Of a stretch of DNA of 41,989 nucleotides, positions 1 to 10,715 are shown one piece after another. The DNA is taken from the NCBI RefSeq assembly GCF_017104645.1, contig NZ_JAAGPF010000028.1, positions 1 to 41,989 on the forward strand. Reading direction: 5' to 3'. Every line of letters starts with the position of its first letter. The first letter of the stretch is position 1. The stretch is from Burkholderia sp. Ac-20379 (GTDB lineage Bacteria; Pseudomonadota; Gammaproteobacteria; Burkholderiales; Burkholderiaceae). A program made the position numbers and the translations under genes. The notes below the pieces were generated by a model, which saw nothing but the letters and a program-made list of their open reading frames with translations, had not been told where the DNA came from and did not search any database.

Positions 1-124
1 GTCCGATGCCGCGCGCCAGCCCGCGCCGGCGCCGAACGCGGCCAGCTCGCTCGCCGGGCATCCGTCCCGCGTGGCCGTTTCATCCGCCTCGCCCGTCGCG
101 CCCCGCGCGGCGGCGCGGCATTGA
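1..124 (+). CDS. C-terminal tail of an upstream gene, possibly xdhB (partial)
   Basis: The frame beginning at base 2 is open from the window edge to a TGA at 122-124. That stop is 13 bases before the xdhC ATG, and the xdhC ribosome-binding site (AAGGAGG) follows the stop directly. The visible tail is Ala/Pro/Ser/Arg-rich and ends in AAARH. In related genomes xdhC follows the molybdopterin subunit gene xdhB of xanthine dehydrogenase, so this could be its end. The 40 visible residues carry no diagnostic motif, so the identity rests on position only. Confidence 0.35.
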   Translation, partial: SDAARQPAPAPNAASSLAGHPSRVAVSSASPVAPRAAARH

Positions 125-137
125 AGGAGGCCACGCC

Positions 138-1154
138 ATGGAAACCTGGCTCACCGATGTTCAACACCTGATCGCGCACGGCGAAGCGGCCGTGCTGGTG
201 ACGGTCGCGCGCGCCGAAGGCTCGGTGCCGCGCGAAGCCGGCACCAAGATGCTCGTCACGCGCGACACGGCCCGCCATACGATCGGCGGCGGCCATCTCG
301 AATGGAAGGCGATCGAGATCGCGCGGCAACTGCTCAAGGACGGCTCGCACCTGCCTCACGCGCGCCGCCTCGAACGGCTGCCGCTCGGCCCGAGCCTCGG
401 CCAGTGCTGCGGCGGCGCCGTGACGCTGGCGTTCGAGCGGCTCGACATCGCCGATCTCGGCTGGATCACGTCGCTGGCCAAGCGCGTGGCGGCCGGCAGC
501 GCCACGGTGCGCAGCATCGCGTTCGGCCCGACGCCGGACCCGGTGATGCTGAGCGAACCGGAAACGGACGTGACGCGCGCCGATTGCCTGCTCTGGACCA
601 CCGGCGACGTCTCGCTGATGACCGAGACCATCGCGCCGCACACGTTCGCCGTCGAGCTGTTCGGCGCGAGCCACGCCTCGGCCGCGCTGGTGCGCGTGCT
701 CGCGACGCTGCCGTGCCGCGTGCGCTGGGTGGACGGGCGCGATGCGCCGTTTCCCGAGCCGCAGGCGCTGGCCGGCATCGGCAACCTGCGCGTCGAACCG
801 CGCGACGCGCCCGAAAGCGCCGTGGCCGAGGCCGCGCCGCACAGCTATTTCGTGGTGATGACGCACGATCACGCGTTCGACTTCCAACTGGCCCAGCACA
901 TCCTGCACCGCGCCGATTACGCCTATTTCGGCATGATCGGCTCGCGCTCGAAGCGCATCCAGTTCGACCAGCGCCTCGCCGCCAGCGGCATCGATCCGGC
1001 GCAAACGGCGCGCATGCGCTGCCCGATCGGCGTGGAAGGGATCGTCGACAAGGCGCCCGAGACGATCGCGATCTCGGTGGCCGCGCAAATTCTGCAGGTC
1101 GTCGACCAGCACGCCACCCAGGCCGCCGGCGAACCGGCCGCCCCCCAATTCTGA
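138..1154 (+). CDS. xdhC: XdhC, xanthine dehydrogenase accessory protein
   Basis: 338-residue XdhC/CoxI-family protein. In this family XdhC binds molybdenum cofactor, promotes its sulfuration and inserts it into xanthine dehydrogenase in the cytoplasm. The N-terminal XdhC/CoxI domain shows the segment [18 protein letters not shown] and a following [12 protein letters not shown]. The C-terminal Rossmann-like domain shows [11 protein letters not shown] and [11 protein letters not shown]. The start at 138 has AAGGAGG 7 bases upstream; an in-frame start at base 6 would add an unlikely Arg/Pro-rich extension and is rejected. The gene ends 19 bases before the deaminase gene, consistent with one purine-catabolism transcript. 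Confidence 0.93.
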   Translation: METWLTDVQHLIAHGEAAVLVTVARAEGSVPREAGTKMLVTRDTARHTIGGGHLEWKAIEIARQLLKDGSHLPHARRLERLPLGPSLGQCCGGAVTLAFERLDIADLGWITSLAKRVAAGSATVRSIAFGPTPDPVMLSEPETDVTRADCLLWTTGDVSLMTETIAPHTFAVELFGASHASAALVRVLATLPCRVRWVDGRDAPFPEPQALAGIGNLRVEPRDAPESAVAEAAPHSYFVVMTHDHAFDFQLAQHILHRADYAYFGMIGSRSKRIQFDQRLAASGIDPAQTARMRCPIGVEGIVDKAPETIAISVAAQILQVVDQHATQAAGEPAAPQF

Positions 1155-1173
1155 CCGACCAGGACACCGCCCC

Positions 1174-2199
1174 ATGACTCCGAATTTTCAAGAGAAGATC
1201 GCGCTCGCACCGAAGGCCGAGCTGCACATCCACATCGAAGGCTCGCTGGAGCCGGAACTGATCTTCAAGCTCGCCGAACGCAACGGCGTGAAGCTCGCCT
1301 ACGCATCGGTCGAGGCGCTGCGCGCCGCGTACGCGTTCACCGATCTGCAATCGTTCCTCGACATCTATTACGCCGGCGCGAGCGTGCTGTTGAAGGAGCA
1401 GGATTTCTACGACATGACGGCCGCCTACGTGGAGCGCGCGCTGGCCGACAACGTGATCCACACCGAAATCTTCTTCGACCCGCAGACGCACACCGAACGC
1501 GGCGTGCCGATCGAGACGGTGGTGGCCGGCATCGACCGCGCGTTGGCGGACGCCGAGCGGCGCGGCCTGTCGAGCAAGCTGATCCTCTGCTTCCTGCGCC
1601 ATCTGTCGGAAGACGACGCGCTCGCCACCTTCGACGCCGCACTGCCGCTGTTCGAGAAGTACGCGCATCGCCTGATCGGCGTGGGCCTCGATTCGTCCGA
1701 GCGCGGCCATCCGCCCTCGAAGTTCGCGCGCGTGTTCGCCAAGGCCCACGCGATGGGCCTGAAGCTGGTGGCGCATGCCGGCGAGGAAGGCCCGCCGGAA
1801 TACGTGATCGAGGCGCTCGACCTGCTCAAGGTGGATCGCGTCGACCACGGCGTGCGCAGCATCGAGGACGCCGCGCTGGTGGCGCGCCTGGCCGATGCGC
1901 GCATCGCGCTGACGGTGTGCCCGCTGTCGAACCTGAAGCTCAAGGTGTTCGACGACATGACCCAGCACACGCTGAAGGTGCTGCTCGACAGCGGCGTGGC
2001 CGTGACCATCAATTCCGACGATCCCGCCTATTTCGGCGGCTACGTCAACGAGAACTACTTCGCGACCGTCGCGGCGCTGTCGCTCGGCGACCAGGACGTC
2101 TACACCGTGATCCGCAACGGCTTCGAGGCGTCCTTCGTCACCGAGGACGAGCGCGCCGCGCTGATCGCAAAACTCGATTCGCACTGGCATCCGGCATGA
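1174..2199 (+). CDS. Adenosine-deaminase-family protein of the adenine deaminase type
   Basis: 341-residue amidohydrolase that would usually be labelled adenosine deaminase. Metal-binding and catalytic motifs are visible: HIHIEGS near residue 20, [12 protein letters not shown] near 205, DHGVR near 227 and [10 protein letters not shown] near 281. The strings [34 protein letters not shown] and [14 protein letters not shown] are, from memory, those of the bacterial/fungal adenine deaminase branch (yeast Aah1, Pseudomonas PA0148) rather than of classical adenosine deaminase. The likely reaction is therefore adenine to hypoxanthine and ammonia. Neighbours are xdhC, a purine permease and guanine deaminase, which all act on free bases. 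The family call is sure; the substrate is inferred. Confidence 0.85.
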   Translation: MTPNFQEKIALAPKAELHIHIEGSLEPELIFKLAERNGVKLAYASVEALRAAYAFTDLQSFLDIYYAGASVLLKEQDFYDMTAAYVERALADNVIHTEIFFDPQTHTERGVPIETVVAGIDRALADAERRGLSSKLILCFLRHLSEDDALATFDAALPLFEKYAHRLIGVGLDSSERGHPPSKFARVFAKAHAMGLKLVAHAGEEGPPEYVIEALDLLKVDRVDHGVRSIEDAALVARLADARIALTVCPLSNLKLKVFDDMTQHTLKVLLDSGVAVTINSDDPAYFGGYVNENYFATVAALSLGDQDVYTVIRNGFEASFVTEDERAALIAKLDSHWHPA

Positions 2200-2300
2200 C
2201 ACCCACGTCCTGCCGGGGCGGCCGGTGCAATTCGCGACACGCGCCCCAGGGCGCGCGCGCACCGTCGTCCCCATAACAGAGACTGAGGAGAGCTTTTCCG

Positions 2301-3677
2301 ATGGACACGTACAACGGCAGCAAGGCCCCGGCGTCGAGCAGCGCGCTCGAGCGCTTCTTCGGCATCCGCGAATCCGGTTCGCGATTGCGCACGGAAATCG
2401 TCGCGGGCATCACGACGTTCCTGACGGCGATGTACATCATCGTCGTCAATCCGGGCATCCTGGCGCAGGCCGGCGTGCCGTTCGCGTCCGCGCTGACCGC
2501 CACCGTGATCGTCAGCTTCCTCGGCAGTTGCGCGATGGGCCTCTACGCGCGCAACCCGGTGCTGGTCGCGCCGGGCATGGGCATGAACGCGCTGTTCGCG
2601 TTCGTGATGGTGCACGGCGGCAAGATGCCGTGGCAGACGGCGCTCGGCTGCGTGTTCTGGGCCGGCGTGATCTTCGCCGTGCTGGCCGCGTTCAACGCGC
2701 GCAAGCTGGTGGTCGACGCGATCCCGCCGAACCTGCGCCACGCCGTGTCGTGCGGCATCGGGCTGTTCATCTGCCTGATCGGGCTGGTCAACGCGAAGTT
2801 CGTGGTGGGCGACCCGGTCACGGTCGTGCACGGCGCGTCGCTGAACCCGGTGGTGATCACGTTCCTGATCGGGCTGGCCGTCACCACGGTGCTGGTGGTG
2901 CGCCGCGTGACGGGCGCGCTGATGATCGGCATCGTCGTGACCACGCTGCTGGCGATTCCGATCGGCCGCGTGTGGGGCGACGGCACCGCCTACTGGCCCG
3001 CCGCGATCGCCACCAGGACGCTCGTCAACTGGAACGGCCTGATCGCCGCGCCCGATTTCTCCGGCATCGGCCAGCTCGACCTGATCGGCGCGCTGAAGCT
3101 GGCCTACTGGCCGTTCATCTTCGTGATGCTGTTCACGGCGTTCTTCGATGCGCTCTCGACGTTCATGGCGATTTCCGAAGCCGGCAACCTCGTCGACCGC
3201 GACGGCAACCCGCGCAACATCCGCCAGTCGATGATGGTCGACGCGTTCTCGGCGGTGGTGTCCGCGCCGCTCGGCACCAGCCCGGCCAACGCCTACATCG
3301 AATCGGCGGCCGGCATTTCGGCGGGCGGCCGCACCGGCCTGGTGGCGGTGGTGGCCGGGCTCTGCTTCCTGCCGTTCCTGGTGCTCTCGCCGCTGCTGTC
3401 GCTGGTGCCCGCGATCGCCACCGCGCCGGCGCTGATCCTGGTGGGCGTGTTCATGATGGAGTCGATCACGAAGATCGAATGGCACCGCTTCGACGAGGCG
3501 ATTCCGGCGTTCATCGCGATGGTGCTGATCCCGCTCACCTATTCGATCACCGACGGCATCGCCTACGGCTTTCTCGCGTTCGTGGTGCTGAAGCTGTTCA
3601 CCGGCCGCCGCCGCGAGATCAAGCCGGCGATGTGGATCGTCGCCGCGCTGTCGGGCGTGCTGCTCGCGCAGCTGTGA
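2301..3677 (+). CDS. NCS2-family purine base permease (AzgA/GhxP type)
   Basis: 458-residue inner-membrane transporter with about a dozen hydrophobic segments, taking up guanine/hypoxanthine/adenine-type bases with protons. The N-terminal ERFFGIRESGSRLRTEIVAG and the following FLTAMYIIVVNPGIL, then APGMGMNALFAF and DALSTFMAISEAGN with TSPANAYIESAAG, are typical of the AzgA-like branch of NCS2, not of the uracil/xanthine branch. A ribosome-binding site, GAGGAGAG, precedes the ATG. It lies 101 bases after the deaminase and 37 before guaD, so import and deamination are probably expressed together. The exact base preference cannot be read from sequence. Confidence 0.9.
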   Translation: MDTYNGSKAPASSSALERFFGIRESGSRLRTEIVAGITTFLTAMYIIVVNPGILAQAGVPFASALTATVIVSFLGSCAMGLYARNPVLVAPGMGMNALFAFVMVHGGKMPWQTALGCVFWAGVIFAVLAAFNARKLVVDAIPPNLRHAVSCGIGLFICLIGLVNAKFVVGDPVTVVHGASLNPVVITFLIGLAVTTVLVVRRVTGALMIGIVVTTLLAIPIGRVWGDGTAYWPAAIATRTLVNWNGLIAAPDFSGIGQLDLIGALKLAYWPFIFVMLFTAFFDALSTFMAISEAGNLVDRDGNPRNIRQSMMVDAFSAVVSAPLGTSPANAYIESAAGISAGGRTGLVAVVAGLCFLPFLVLSPLLSLVPAIATAPALILVGVFMMESITKIEWHRFDEAIPAFIAMVLIPLTYSITDGIAYGFLAFVVLKLFTGRRREIKPAMWIVAALSGVLLAQL

Positions 3678-3714
3678 GCCCGCGCCTCATTTCTTCGATG
3701 CTGGAGTTCGCCTC

Positions 3715-5052
3715 ATGACCCAAACCGCCTTTCGCGCCCGCCTGCTGACGTTTCGCGGCGATCCGGCGCATACCGGCGACGCCGCCGCGTTCGAGGACGA
3801 CGGCCTCGTGATCGTCGAGGACGGCCGGGTGGCCGCGTCCGGCGCCTACGCGGCGCTGGCCGGCCGCCTCGCGCCCGACACGCAGGTGCTGACGCTGCGC
3901 GACAAGCTGATCGTGCCCGGCTTCATCGACACGCACATCCACTATCCGCAGACCGACATGATCGCCTCGCCGGCGCCAGGCCTGCTGCCGTGGCTCGACA
4001 CCTACACGTTCCCGACCGAGCGCCGCTTCGAGGATCCGGCTCATGCGCGCGAGGTGGCGGGCTTCTTCGTCGAGCAGTTGCTGGCAAGCGGCACCACCAC
4101 GGCGCTCGTCTACTGCACGGTGCACAAGCAATCGGCCGACGCGTTCTTCGAGGTCAGCGAGGCGCACAACCTGCGCATGATCGCCGGCAAGGTGCTGATG
4201 GACCGCAACTGCCCGGAATTCCTGCGCGACACCGCGCGTTCGGGCCACGACGACAGCACCGAGCTGATCGCGCGCTGGCATGGCCGCGGCCGGCAGATGT
4301 ACGCGCTCACGCCGCGCTTCGCGCCAACCTCGACCGTCGAGCAGTTGGAGGCCTGCGCCGATCTCGCGCGCCGCCATCCCGACGTGTTCGTGCAGAGCCA
4401 CGTGGCGGAGAACGTCGACGAGGTGAAATGGGCGGCCGAGCTGTTCCCCGGCCATCGCAGCTATCTCGACATCTACGACCGTCACGGGCTGCTGCGCCCG
4501 CGCGCCGTGTACGGCCATTGCATCCACCTCGACGACGAGGATCGGCGGCGCATCGCCGAAACCAACACGGTGATCGCGCACTGCCCGACCTCGAACTTCT
4601 TCCTCGGCAGCGGGCTGTTCGATTTCGATCGCGCGACGGCGCAGCGCGCGCCGCTGTCACTGGCCACCGACGTGGGCGGCGGCACCTCGTTCTCGATGCT
4701 GCAGACGATGAACGAGGCGCACAAGGTCGCACGGCTGTCGGGCTATCACTTGAGCGCGACGCGCATGTTCTGGCTGGCCACGGCCGGCGCGGCGCAGGCG
4801 CTCGCGCTCGATGCCGAGGTGGGCACGCTCGCGCCCGGCTCGGAAGCCGATTTCGTGGTGCTCGACCCGGCCGCCACGCCGCTGCTGGCGCGCCGCAGCG
4901 CGCGGGCCGAATCGCTGGAGGAGCTGCTGTTCGCGCTGGCGATGCTCGGCGACGACCGCGCCGTGCACAGCACCTATGCGGCCGGCCGCTGCGTGCACCG
5001 GCGTGACGCGCCGCAGCCGGCGCGCGAGGCGATGGCGGCAGCGGCGGCCTGA
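3715..5052 (+). CDS. guaD: Guanine deaminase
   Basis: 445-residue metal-dependent amidohydrolase converting guanine to xanthine and ammonia in the cytosol. Visible elements are PGFIDTHIHYPQTDM near residue 65 (metal HxH), QSHVAEN near 229, GHCIHLDDED near 268 and the metal aspartate in SLATDVGGGTSFSM near 320. Length matches bacterial GuaD of about 430-450 residues. It is the last gene of the purine run and is followed by a strong terminator hairpin. Its product, xanthine, is the substrate of the enzyme that XdhC matures at the start of the cluster. Confidence 0.93.
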   Translation: MTQTAFRARLLTFRGDPAHTGDAAAFEDDGLVIVEDGRVAASGAYAALAGRLAPDTQVLTLRDKLIVPGFIDTHIHYPQTDMIASPAPGLLPWLDTYTFPTERRFEDPAHAREVAGFFVEQLLASGTTTALVYCTVHKQSADAFFEVSEAHNLRMIAGKVLMDRNCPEFLRDTARSGHDDSTELIARWHGRGRQMYALTPRFAPTSTVEQLEACADLARRHPDVFVQSHVAENVDEVKWAAELFPGHRSYLDIYDRHGLLRPRAVYGHCIHLDDEDRRRIAETNTVIAHCPTSNFFLGSGLFDFDRATAQRAPLSLATDVGGGTSFSMLQTMNEAHKVARLSGYHLSATRMFWLATAGAAQALALDAEVGTLAPGSEADFVVLDPAATPLLARRSARAESLEELLFALAMLGDDRAVHSTYAAGRCVHRRDAPQPAREAMAAAAA

Positions 5053-5081
5053 GCGGGCGCTCCCCCGATCCCGATACAAAC

Positions 5082-5120
5082 ACGGGCCTGGCGCATGCTG
5101 CTGCGCCAGGCCCGTTTTTT
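5082..5120. terminator. Strong terminator hairpin between convergent genes
   Basis: A perfect 14-bp stem (5082-5095 with 5102-5115, starting ACGGGCCTGG) around a six-base loop, followed by a run of T to 5120. It ends the purine run from the left. It may also serve the DUF4136 gene arriving from the right, although the U-tract on that strand is weaker. Confidence 0.85.
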
Positions 5121-5149
5121 GTACCTGCAGGTTCGGTGTCGGGGCTGCG

Positions 5150-5857
5150 TTACTTCGCGCCGCTCGCCGCCGATGCAGGCGCGGCCGGCACCGCCCGCTC
5201 GTTCGAACCGGCCGGCGCCGCGGCCGGGCCGCCGCCGTTGCGGTCCACCGGCAGGCGCACCGTGCGCGTCGCGCCGTTGCCGAGCGGGAAATCGGCCAGC
5301 GCCGAGTGCGCCAGGAACGGCATGGCCGCCACCAGCGAGCCGTTGCCGCCCGAATTGCGGGCGCTGACGTTGTAGACCTCGCGGCCCGTCGCGCGCTCGG
5401 TCATGCGGATATTCAGCGTGCGCTCGAACACGCGATAGGTCTGGTTCACATAGCCGGCCGGTTGCGGCCCCCACGGGCCCCAGCCGCCCCACATGCCGCC
5501 GCGCCAGAACGGGCCGGGGCCGAACCACGGATCGTAGTAGACAGGCTGCGGCACCGCCACCAGATCGCCCTTGATGCCGTAGGTCAGCGCCACCAGATAG
5601 CGCGCGTCGCCGGCCGGCACGCGCCGGAACGACAGCGAGGACAATTCGCCGGCCACGATGTTCTCGTAGGTGGCCTGCTCGAGGCTGTTCTGCTCGCCCG
5701 TGGCGCGCGCGAACGCGTAGGTGCGCGTCGCATCGCTGCCGCTCCAGTCGGAAAATGCCGTGACCTGCGTGTTCACATAGCTCGCGCAGCCCGACAGCAG
5801 CACGACGCAGGCGCTCGCGAGCCAGAACGCGGCGCGGAACGTACGATTCGCTTTCAT
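5150..5857 (-). CDS. DUF4136-domain lipoprotein
   Basis: 235-residue predicted lipoprotein. The N-terminus MKANRTFRAAFWLASACVV leads to a lipobox LLSGC, giving a lipidated Cys near residue 24. The body (YVNTQVTAFSDWSG, then a YAFAR segment and SSLSFRRV) fits the DUF4136 family of envelope lipoproteins of unknown function. A Gly/Trp/Pro-rich stretch (WRGGMWGGWGPWGPQP) lies mid-protein and an Ala/Pro-rich low-complexity tail follows. AAGGATC precedes the ATG. It is a single gene convergent with guaD and divergent from pepN. No catalytic residues are recognisable. Confidence 0.8.
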   Translation of the reverse strand: MKANRTFRAAFWLASACVVLLSGCASYVNTQVTAFSDWSGSDATRTYAFARATGEQNSLEQATYENIVAGELSSLSFRRVPAGDARYLVALTYGIKGDLVAVPQPVYYDPWFGPGPFWRGGMWGGWGPWGPQPAGYVNQTYRVFERTLNIRMTERATGREVYNVSARNSGGNGSLVAAMPFLAHSALADFPLGNGATRTVRLPVDRNGGGPAAAPAGSNERAVPAAPASAASGAK

Positions 5858-5992
5858 CTTGATCCTTGGGTTCGATTCGATGCCGCCCCGTCGGACGGCA
5901 TCGCATCATACGCCGCGCGCCGCCCGCCGGATCATCAGCAGACCCGCCGGCGCGCCGAAAGTTCGAACCGCGCGGGCCACGCCAAGCCTTTG

Positions 5993-5998
5993 TACAAT
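5993..5998 (+). promoter_or_regulatory. Possible -10 element of pepN
   Basis: TACAAT lies 69 bases upstream of the pepN ATG. No convincing -35 hexamer is visible at normal spacing, so this is a weak call. Confidence 0.3.
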
Positions 5999-6066
5999 GG
6001 ACAGCCCCGCCCCGCCGCCACGAGCGGCCGGTGGCGAATCCCGAACCCCTACTGCCCACGCTCGAC

Positions 6067-8772
6067 ATGTCCGATACCGCCGCCCATTCCGCCGTGATCC
6101 GCCGCGCCGACTACACGCCGCCCGCGTTCCTCATCGACAGCGTCGCCCTCGAATTCGACCTCGTGCCCGAGCGCACCCTGGTGCGCAACACCATGCGTGT
6201 GCGCCGCAATCCGGACGCCGCGCCCGCGCCGCACCTCGAACTGCTCGGCGAATCGCTCGAATTCGTCGCCGCGCGCGTGAACGGCCAGCCGGTCGACACG
6301 GTGCGCGCGCACGAGCACGGGCTGACCGTGGAGAACCTGCCCGACACGTTCGAGCTGACGATCGACAGCGCCTGCGCGCCGGCCGTCAACACCACGCTGT
6401 CGGGCCTCTACGTGTCGAGCGGCAACTTCTTCACGCAGTGCGAGGCGGAAGGCTTTCGCCGCATCACCTATTTCCTCGACCGCCCGGACGTGATGTCCAC
6501 CTACACGGTCACGCTGCGCGCGAGCCGCGCCGATTACCCGGTGCTGCTGTCGAACGGCAACCTGGTGGAGTCGGGCGAGCTGCCCGACGGCCGCCACTTC
6601 GCGAAATGGGAAGACCCGTTCCGCAAGCCGAGCTACCTGTTCGCGCTGGTCGCGGGCAAGCTCGTGTCGATCGAGGAAACCATCACCACCGGCTCGGGCG
6701 CGAAGAAGCTGCTGCAGGTGTGGGTCGAGCCGCACGATCTCGACAAAACCCGTCACGCGATGGATTCGCTGATCCATTCGATCCACTGGGACGAAAAGCG
6801 CTTCGGCCTCGAGCTCGACCTGGACCGCTTCATGATCGTCGCGGTCGGCGATTTCAACATGGGCGCGATGGAGAACAAGGGGCTCAACATCTTCAACACG
6901 AAGTACGTGCTGGCGAACCCCGAAACCGCGACCGACACCGATTTCGCGAACATCGAGGCCGTGGTCGGCCATGAGTACTTCCACAACTGGACGGGCAACC
7001 GCGTGACCTGCCGCGACTGGTTCCAGTTGAGCCTCAAGGAAGGCCTGACGGTGTTCCGCGATCAGGAATTCTCGGCCGACATGTCGGCCGGCGACGCCGA
7101 CGACGCCGGCGCGCGCGCGGTCAAGCGCATCGAGGACGTGCGCGTGCTGCGCCAGCTCCAGTTCGCCGAGGACGCCGGCCCGATGGCGCACCCGGTGCGC
7201 CCCGAAAGCTACGTCGAGATCAACAACTTCTACACGATGACCGTCTACGAGAAGGGTTCGGAAGTCGTGCGGATGTACCAGACGCTGTTCGGCCGCGACG
7301 GCTTTCGGCGCGGCATGGATCTCTACTTCGAGCGCCACGACGGCCAGGCCGTCACCTGCGACGATTTCCGCCACGCGATGGCCGACGCGAACGGCCGCGA
7401 TCTCGCGCAGTTCGAGCGCTGGTACAGCCAGGCCGGCACGCCGCGCGTGTCGGTGAAGACCGCCTACGACGCCGCCGCCAAGCGCTACACCGTCACGCTG
7501 CGCCAGGGCTACGGCGAATCGGCCTCGGCCGCCGCGCGCGAAACCCAGCAAGGCCCGCTGCTGATCCCGTTCGCGATCGGCCTGATCGGCGCCGACGGCC
7601 AGGATCTGCCGCTGCGCCTCGACGGCGAAGCCGCCGCCGCCGGCACCACGCGCGTGATCGAGCTGACTGAAACCGAGGCGTCCTACACGTTCGTCGACGT
7701 GGCGGCCGAGCCGCTGCCGTCGCTGCTGCGCAATTTCTCGGCCCCGGTGGTCGTCGAGTACGACTACCGCGAGGACGAACTGGCGTTCCTGCTCGCCCAC
7801 GACAGCGATCCGTTCAACCGCTGGGAAGCCGGCCAGCGCCTCGCCACGCGCGCCCTGCTGACGCTGGCCGACCGCGCGGCCGCCGGCGGCGAGCTGACGC
7901 TCGACGCCACGTTCACCGATGCGTTCCGCCGCGTGCTGACCGACGACACGCTGTCGCCGGCGTTCCGCGAGCTGGCGCTGACGCTGCCGTCCGAAGCCTA
8001 TCTGGCCGATCAGATGCGCGAGGCGAATCCGGCCGCCGTGCATCGCGCGCGCCAGTTCGTGCGCGGCCAGTTGGCCGAGGCGCTGCATGCCGATTGGCTC
8101 GCGATTTACGAACGCCATTGCACGCCCGGCGAATACGCGCCGACGCCCGAAGACGGCGGCCACCGCGCGCTGAAGAACCTGGCGCTCGCCTATCTGGCCG
8201 AACGCGAGCAGCCGGCCGACGCCGTGCGCCTCGCCACCGCGCAATACGAAGCCGCCGACAACATGACGGATCGCGCGGCCGCGCTCGGCGCGCTGCTGTC
8301 GGCCTCGGCGGCCCATGCCGCCGCCGAAGCGCCGGCCCAGCAGGCGCTGGCCGATTTCTACCAGCGCTTCGAGAAGGAGGCGCTGGTGATCGACAAGTGG
8401 TTCTCGATGCAGGCCACGCGGCGCGGCACGGCCGAGCATCCGACCCTGGCCACGGTGCGCGAGCTGCTCGACCACCCTGCGTTCAATCTGAAGAACCCGA
8501 ACCGCGCGCGCTCGCTGATCTTCGGCTTCTGCGCGGCGAACCCGGCGCAGTTCCACGCCGCCGATGGCTCCGGCTACGCGTTCTGGGCCGACCAGGTGCT
8601 CGCGCTCGACGCGATCAACCCGCAGGTCGCGGCGCGTCTGGCGCGCTCGCTCGAAAGCTGGCGGCGTTACACGCCGGCGCTGCGCGAGCGCATGCGCGAG
8701 GCGCTCGAACGCGTCGCGGCCGGCGCGAAGTCGCGCGACGTGCGCGAGATCGTCGAAAAGGCGCTCGCCTGA
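6067..8772 (+). CDS. pepN: Aminopeptidase N (M1 family)
   Basis: 901-residue cytosolic zinc metallopeptidase removing N-terminal residues from peptides. Visible motifs are the exopeptidase signature [11 protein letters not shown] and, about 35 residues later, the zinc site [14 protein letters not shown] (HExxH) with the third ligand in [13 protein letters not shown]. The long helical C-terminal domain is present and total length is close to the E. coli enzyme (about 870). The start [16 protein letters not shown] was chosen for family length, because the open frame runs 67 codons further upstream through Pro/Arg-rich translation. There is no clear Shine-Dalgarno sequence at either start. It appears monocistronic, with its own terminator downstream. 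Confidence 0.95.
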   Translation: MSDTAAHSAVIRRADYTPPAFLIDSVALEFDLVPERTLVRNTMRVRRNPDAAPAPHLELLGESLEFVAARVNGQPVDTVRAHEHGLTVENLPDTFELTIDSACAPAVNTTLSGLYVSSGNFFTQCEAEGFRRITYFLDRPDVMSTYTVTLRASRADYPVLLSNGNLVESGELPDGRHFAKWEDPFRKPSYLFALVAGKLVSIEETITTGSGAKKLLQVWVEPHDLDKTRHAMDSLIHSIHWDEKRFGLELDLDRFMIVAVGDFNMGAMENKGLNIFNTKYVLANPETATDTDFANIEAVVGHEYFHNWTGNRVTCRDWFQLSLKEGLTVFRDQEFSADMSAGDADDAGARAVKRIEDVRVLRQLQFAEDAGPMAHPVRPESYVEINNFYTMTVYEKGSEVVRMYQTLFGRDGFRRGMDLYFERHDGQAVTCDDFRHAMADANGRDLAQFERWYSQAGTPRVSVKTAYDAAAKRYTVTLRQGYGESASAAARETQQGPLLIPFAIGLIGADGQDLPLRLDGEAAAAGTTRVIELTETEASYTFVDVAAEPLPSLLRNFSAPVVVEYDYREDELAFLLAHDSDPFNRWEAGQRLATRALLTLADRAAAGGELTLDATFTDAFRRVLTDDTLSPAFRELALTLPSEAYLADQMREANPAAVHRARQFVRGQLAEALHADWLAIYERHCTPGEYAPTPEDGGHRALKNLALAYLAEREQPADAVRLATAQYEAADNMTDRAAALGALLSASAAHAAAEAPAQQALADFYQRFEKEALVIDKWFSMQATRRGTAEHPTLATVRELLDHPAFNLKNPNRARSLIFGFCAANPAQFHAADGSGYAFWADQVLALDAINPQVAARLARSLESWRRYTPALRERMREALERVAAGAKSRDVREIVEKALA

Positions 8773-8831
8773 ACCGCCGCCCGCAGGACCTGACGGCAGG
8801 ATCGGCACCGCCGGTGCCGTCCGCATGACGA

Positions 8832-8868
8832 AACGGCCGGCCCGCTCGCGCGGCGCCGGCCGTTTTTT
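8832..8868 (+). terminator. Rho-independent terminator of pepN
   Basis: A 10-bp GC-rich stem (AACGGCCGGC at 8832-8841 with 8854-8863), a 12-base loop and a T run to 8868. Confidence 0.8.
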
Positions 8869-8989
8869 ATTGGGGCCTCACCGTATTGGCTCGCGCGCCA
8901 TGCTGCTTCGCCACAAAAAGGCGGCAGGCCGGGTCGAGCCGGGTAAAATTGCGGCCTACCAAGATTTCCCCGCCTCTCGGAGTTCAGCC

Positions 8990-10009
<1,020 letters not shown>

Positions 10010-10278
10010 AGCAGCGGCGGCGCGCGCGAGGTATTGCAGCGCCGCAAAAAAGTGCGCCGGGAGGGGCCAAGCCCCTTCCCTCGCGCACGGCTTTCAGCGT
10101 AGAATTCGCCGCGTTGAAAGGCGCAGGGTCAGATGATCGGCAACGGTTGTCGAAGCGCGAGGCGGTACGGGCGTGAAGTTGGGCGATGCGTGGCGATCGA
10201 TCGCGAGTCTGGATCCCTTCCGGATCAAGCACTTAGTCGAAGCAACGCAGAAATTTGAAAATTTCTTCGCCAAACCTC
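10010..10278. other. Intergenic region with a long hairpin, no gene seen
   Basis: A hairpin at 10052-10088 has outer arms GTGCGC/GCGCAC and an inner GGGGC-CAA-GCCCC with a few mismatches. It could protect or attenuate the fbp 3' end, but it has no U-tract, so it is not a canonical terminator. Nothing coding is supported here. Confidence 0.4.
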
Positions 10279-10308
10279 TTGCCAGCCTCGCAGAAATCAC
10301 CCTATAAT
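10279..10308 (+). promoter_or_regulatory. Promoter of tRNA-Thr
   Basis: -35 TTGCCA (10279-10284), 18-base spacer, perfect -10 TATAAT (10303-10308). The predicted start falls a few bases before the tRNA 5' end at 10323. Confidence 0.75.
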
Positions 10309-10322
10309 TTCATCTCTTTGTT

Positions 10323-10398
10323 GCCGGTGTAGCTCAGTTGGTAGAGCAGCGCATTCGTAATGCGAAGGTCGTAGGTTCGACTCCTATCTCCGGCACCA
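10323..10398 (+). tRNA. tRNA-Thr(CGU)
   Basis: A 76-base cloverleaf with encoded CCA. The anticodon loop TTCGTAA sits between GCGCA and TGCGA, giving anticodon CGU for ACG codons. The T arm is GTAGG-TTCGACT-CCTAT. The acceptor stem GCCGGTG/CTCCGGC has one U-U mismatch at the sixth pair. It has its own promoter and terminator. Confidence 0.95.
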
Positions 10399-10412
10399 TC
10401 CGAATCAAGCAG

Positions 10413-10445
10413 AAAGCCCGATCCTCGTGATCGGGCTTTTTGTTT
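10413..10445 (+). terminator. Terminator of tRNA-Thr
   Basis: An 11-bp stem AAAGCCCGATC (10413-10423) with 10429-10439, a five-base loop, then TTTTGTTTTT. Confidence 0.85.
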
Positions 10446-10539
10446 TTCCGCCGCCGTTCACCCCGCCCTCCCGTTCCCCGCGCTTGCCTCGAAAGCCCGC
10501 CGAAAGGCCCTGGACAAGGGTTTCTCCTCGAAAAAATCT

Positions 10540-10569
10540 TTGGTTACGCCTTTGCCGGCTGCCTAACAT
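10540..10569 (+). promoter_or_regulatory. Possible promoter of the GlsB/YeaQ gene
   Basis: TTGGTT (10540-10545), 18 bases, TAACAT (10564-10569), which would leave a leader of about 140 bases. The hexamers match only moderately. The rest of 10446-10715 shows no gene. Confidence 0.35.
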
Positions 10570-10715
10570 TACTTAACGCTCCTGACCCGGCTATTGCAGT
10601 AAATTGCGTGGGCAACGGGCCGGGAGCCGGCGGTGCAGCGCACCGTCAGGCAGTGCGATGCCCGCGGCCGGTTCGTTCGTTTCTCGACATACCAACAGCA
10701 ACCTGGAGAACCACC

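Noticed and set aside
466..2274. A 602-codon open frame on the minus strand across xdhC and the deaminase gene
   Set aside because: It is the antisense shadow of two clear genes; the product is Arg/His/Gln-rich without any motif, as expected in very GC-rich DNA.
6049..8826. A 925-codon minus-strand frame opposite pepN
   Set aside because: Shadow of pepN with low-complexity composition; the plus strand has the HExxH peptidase.
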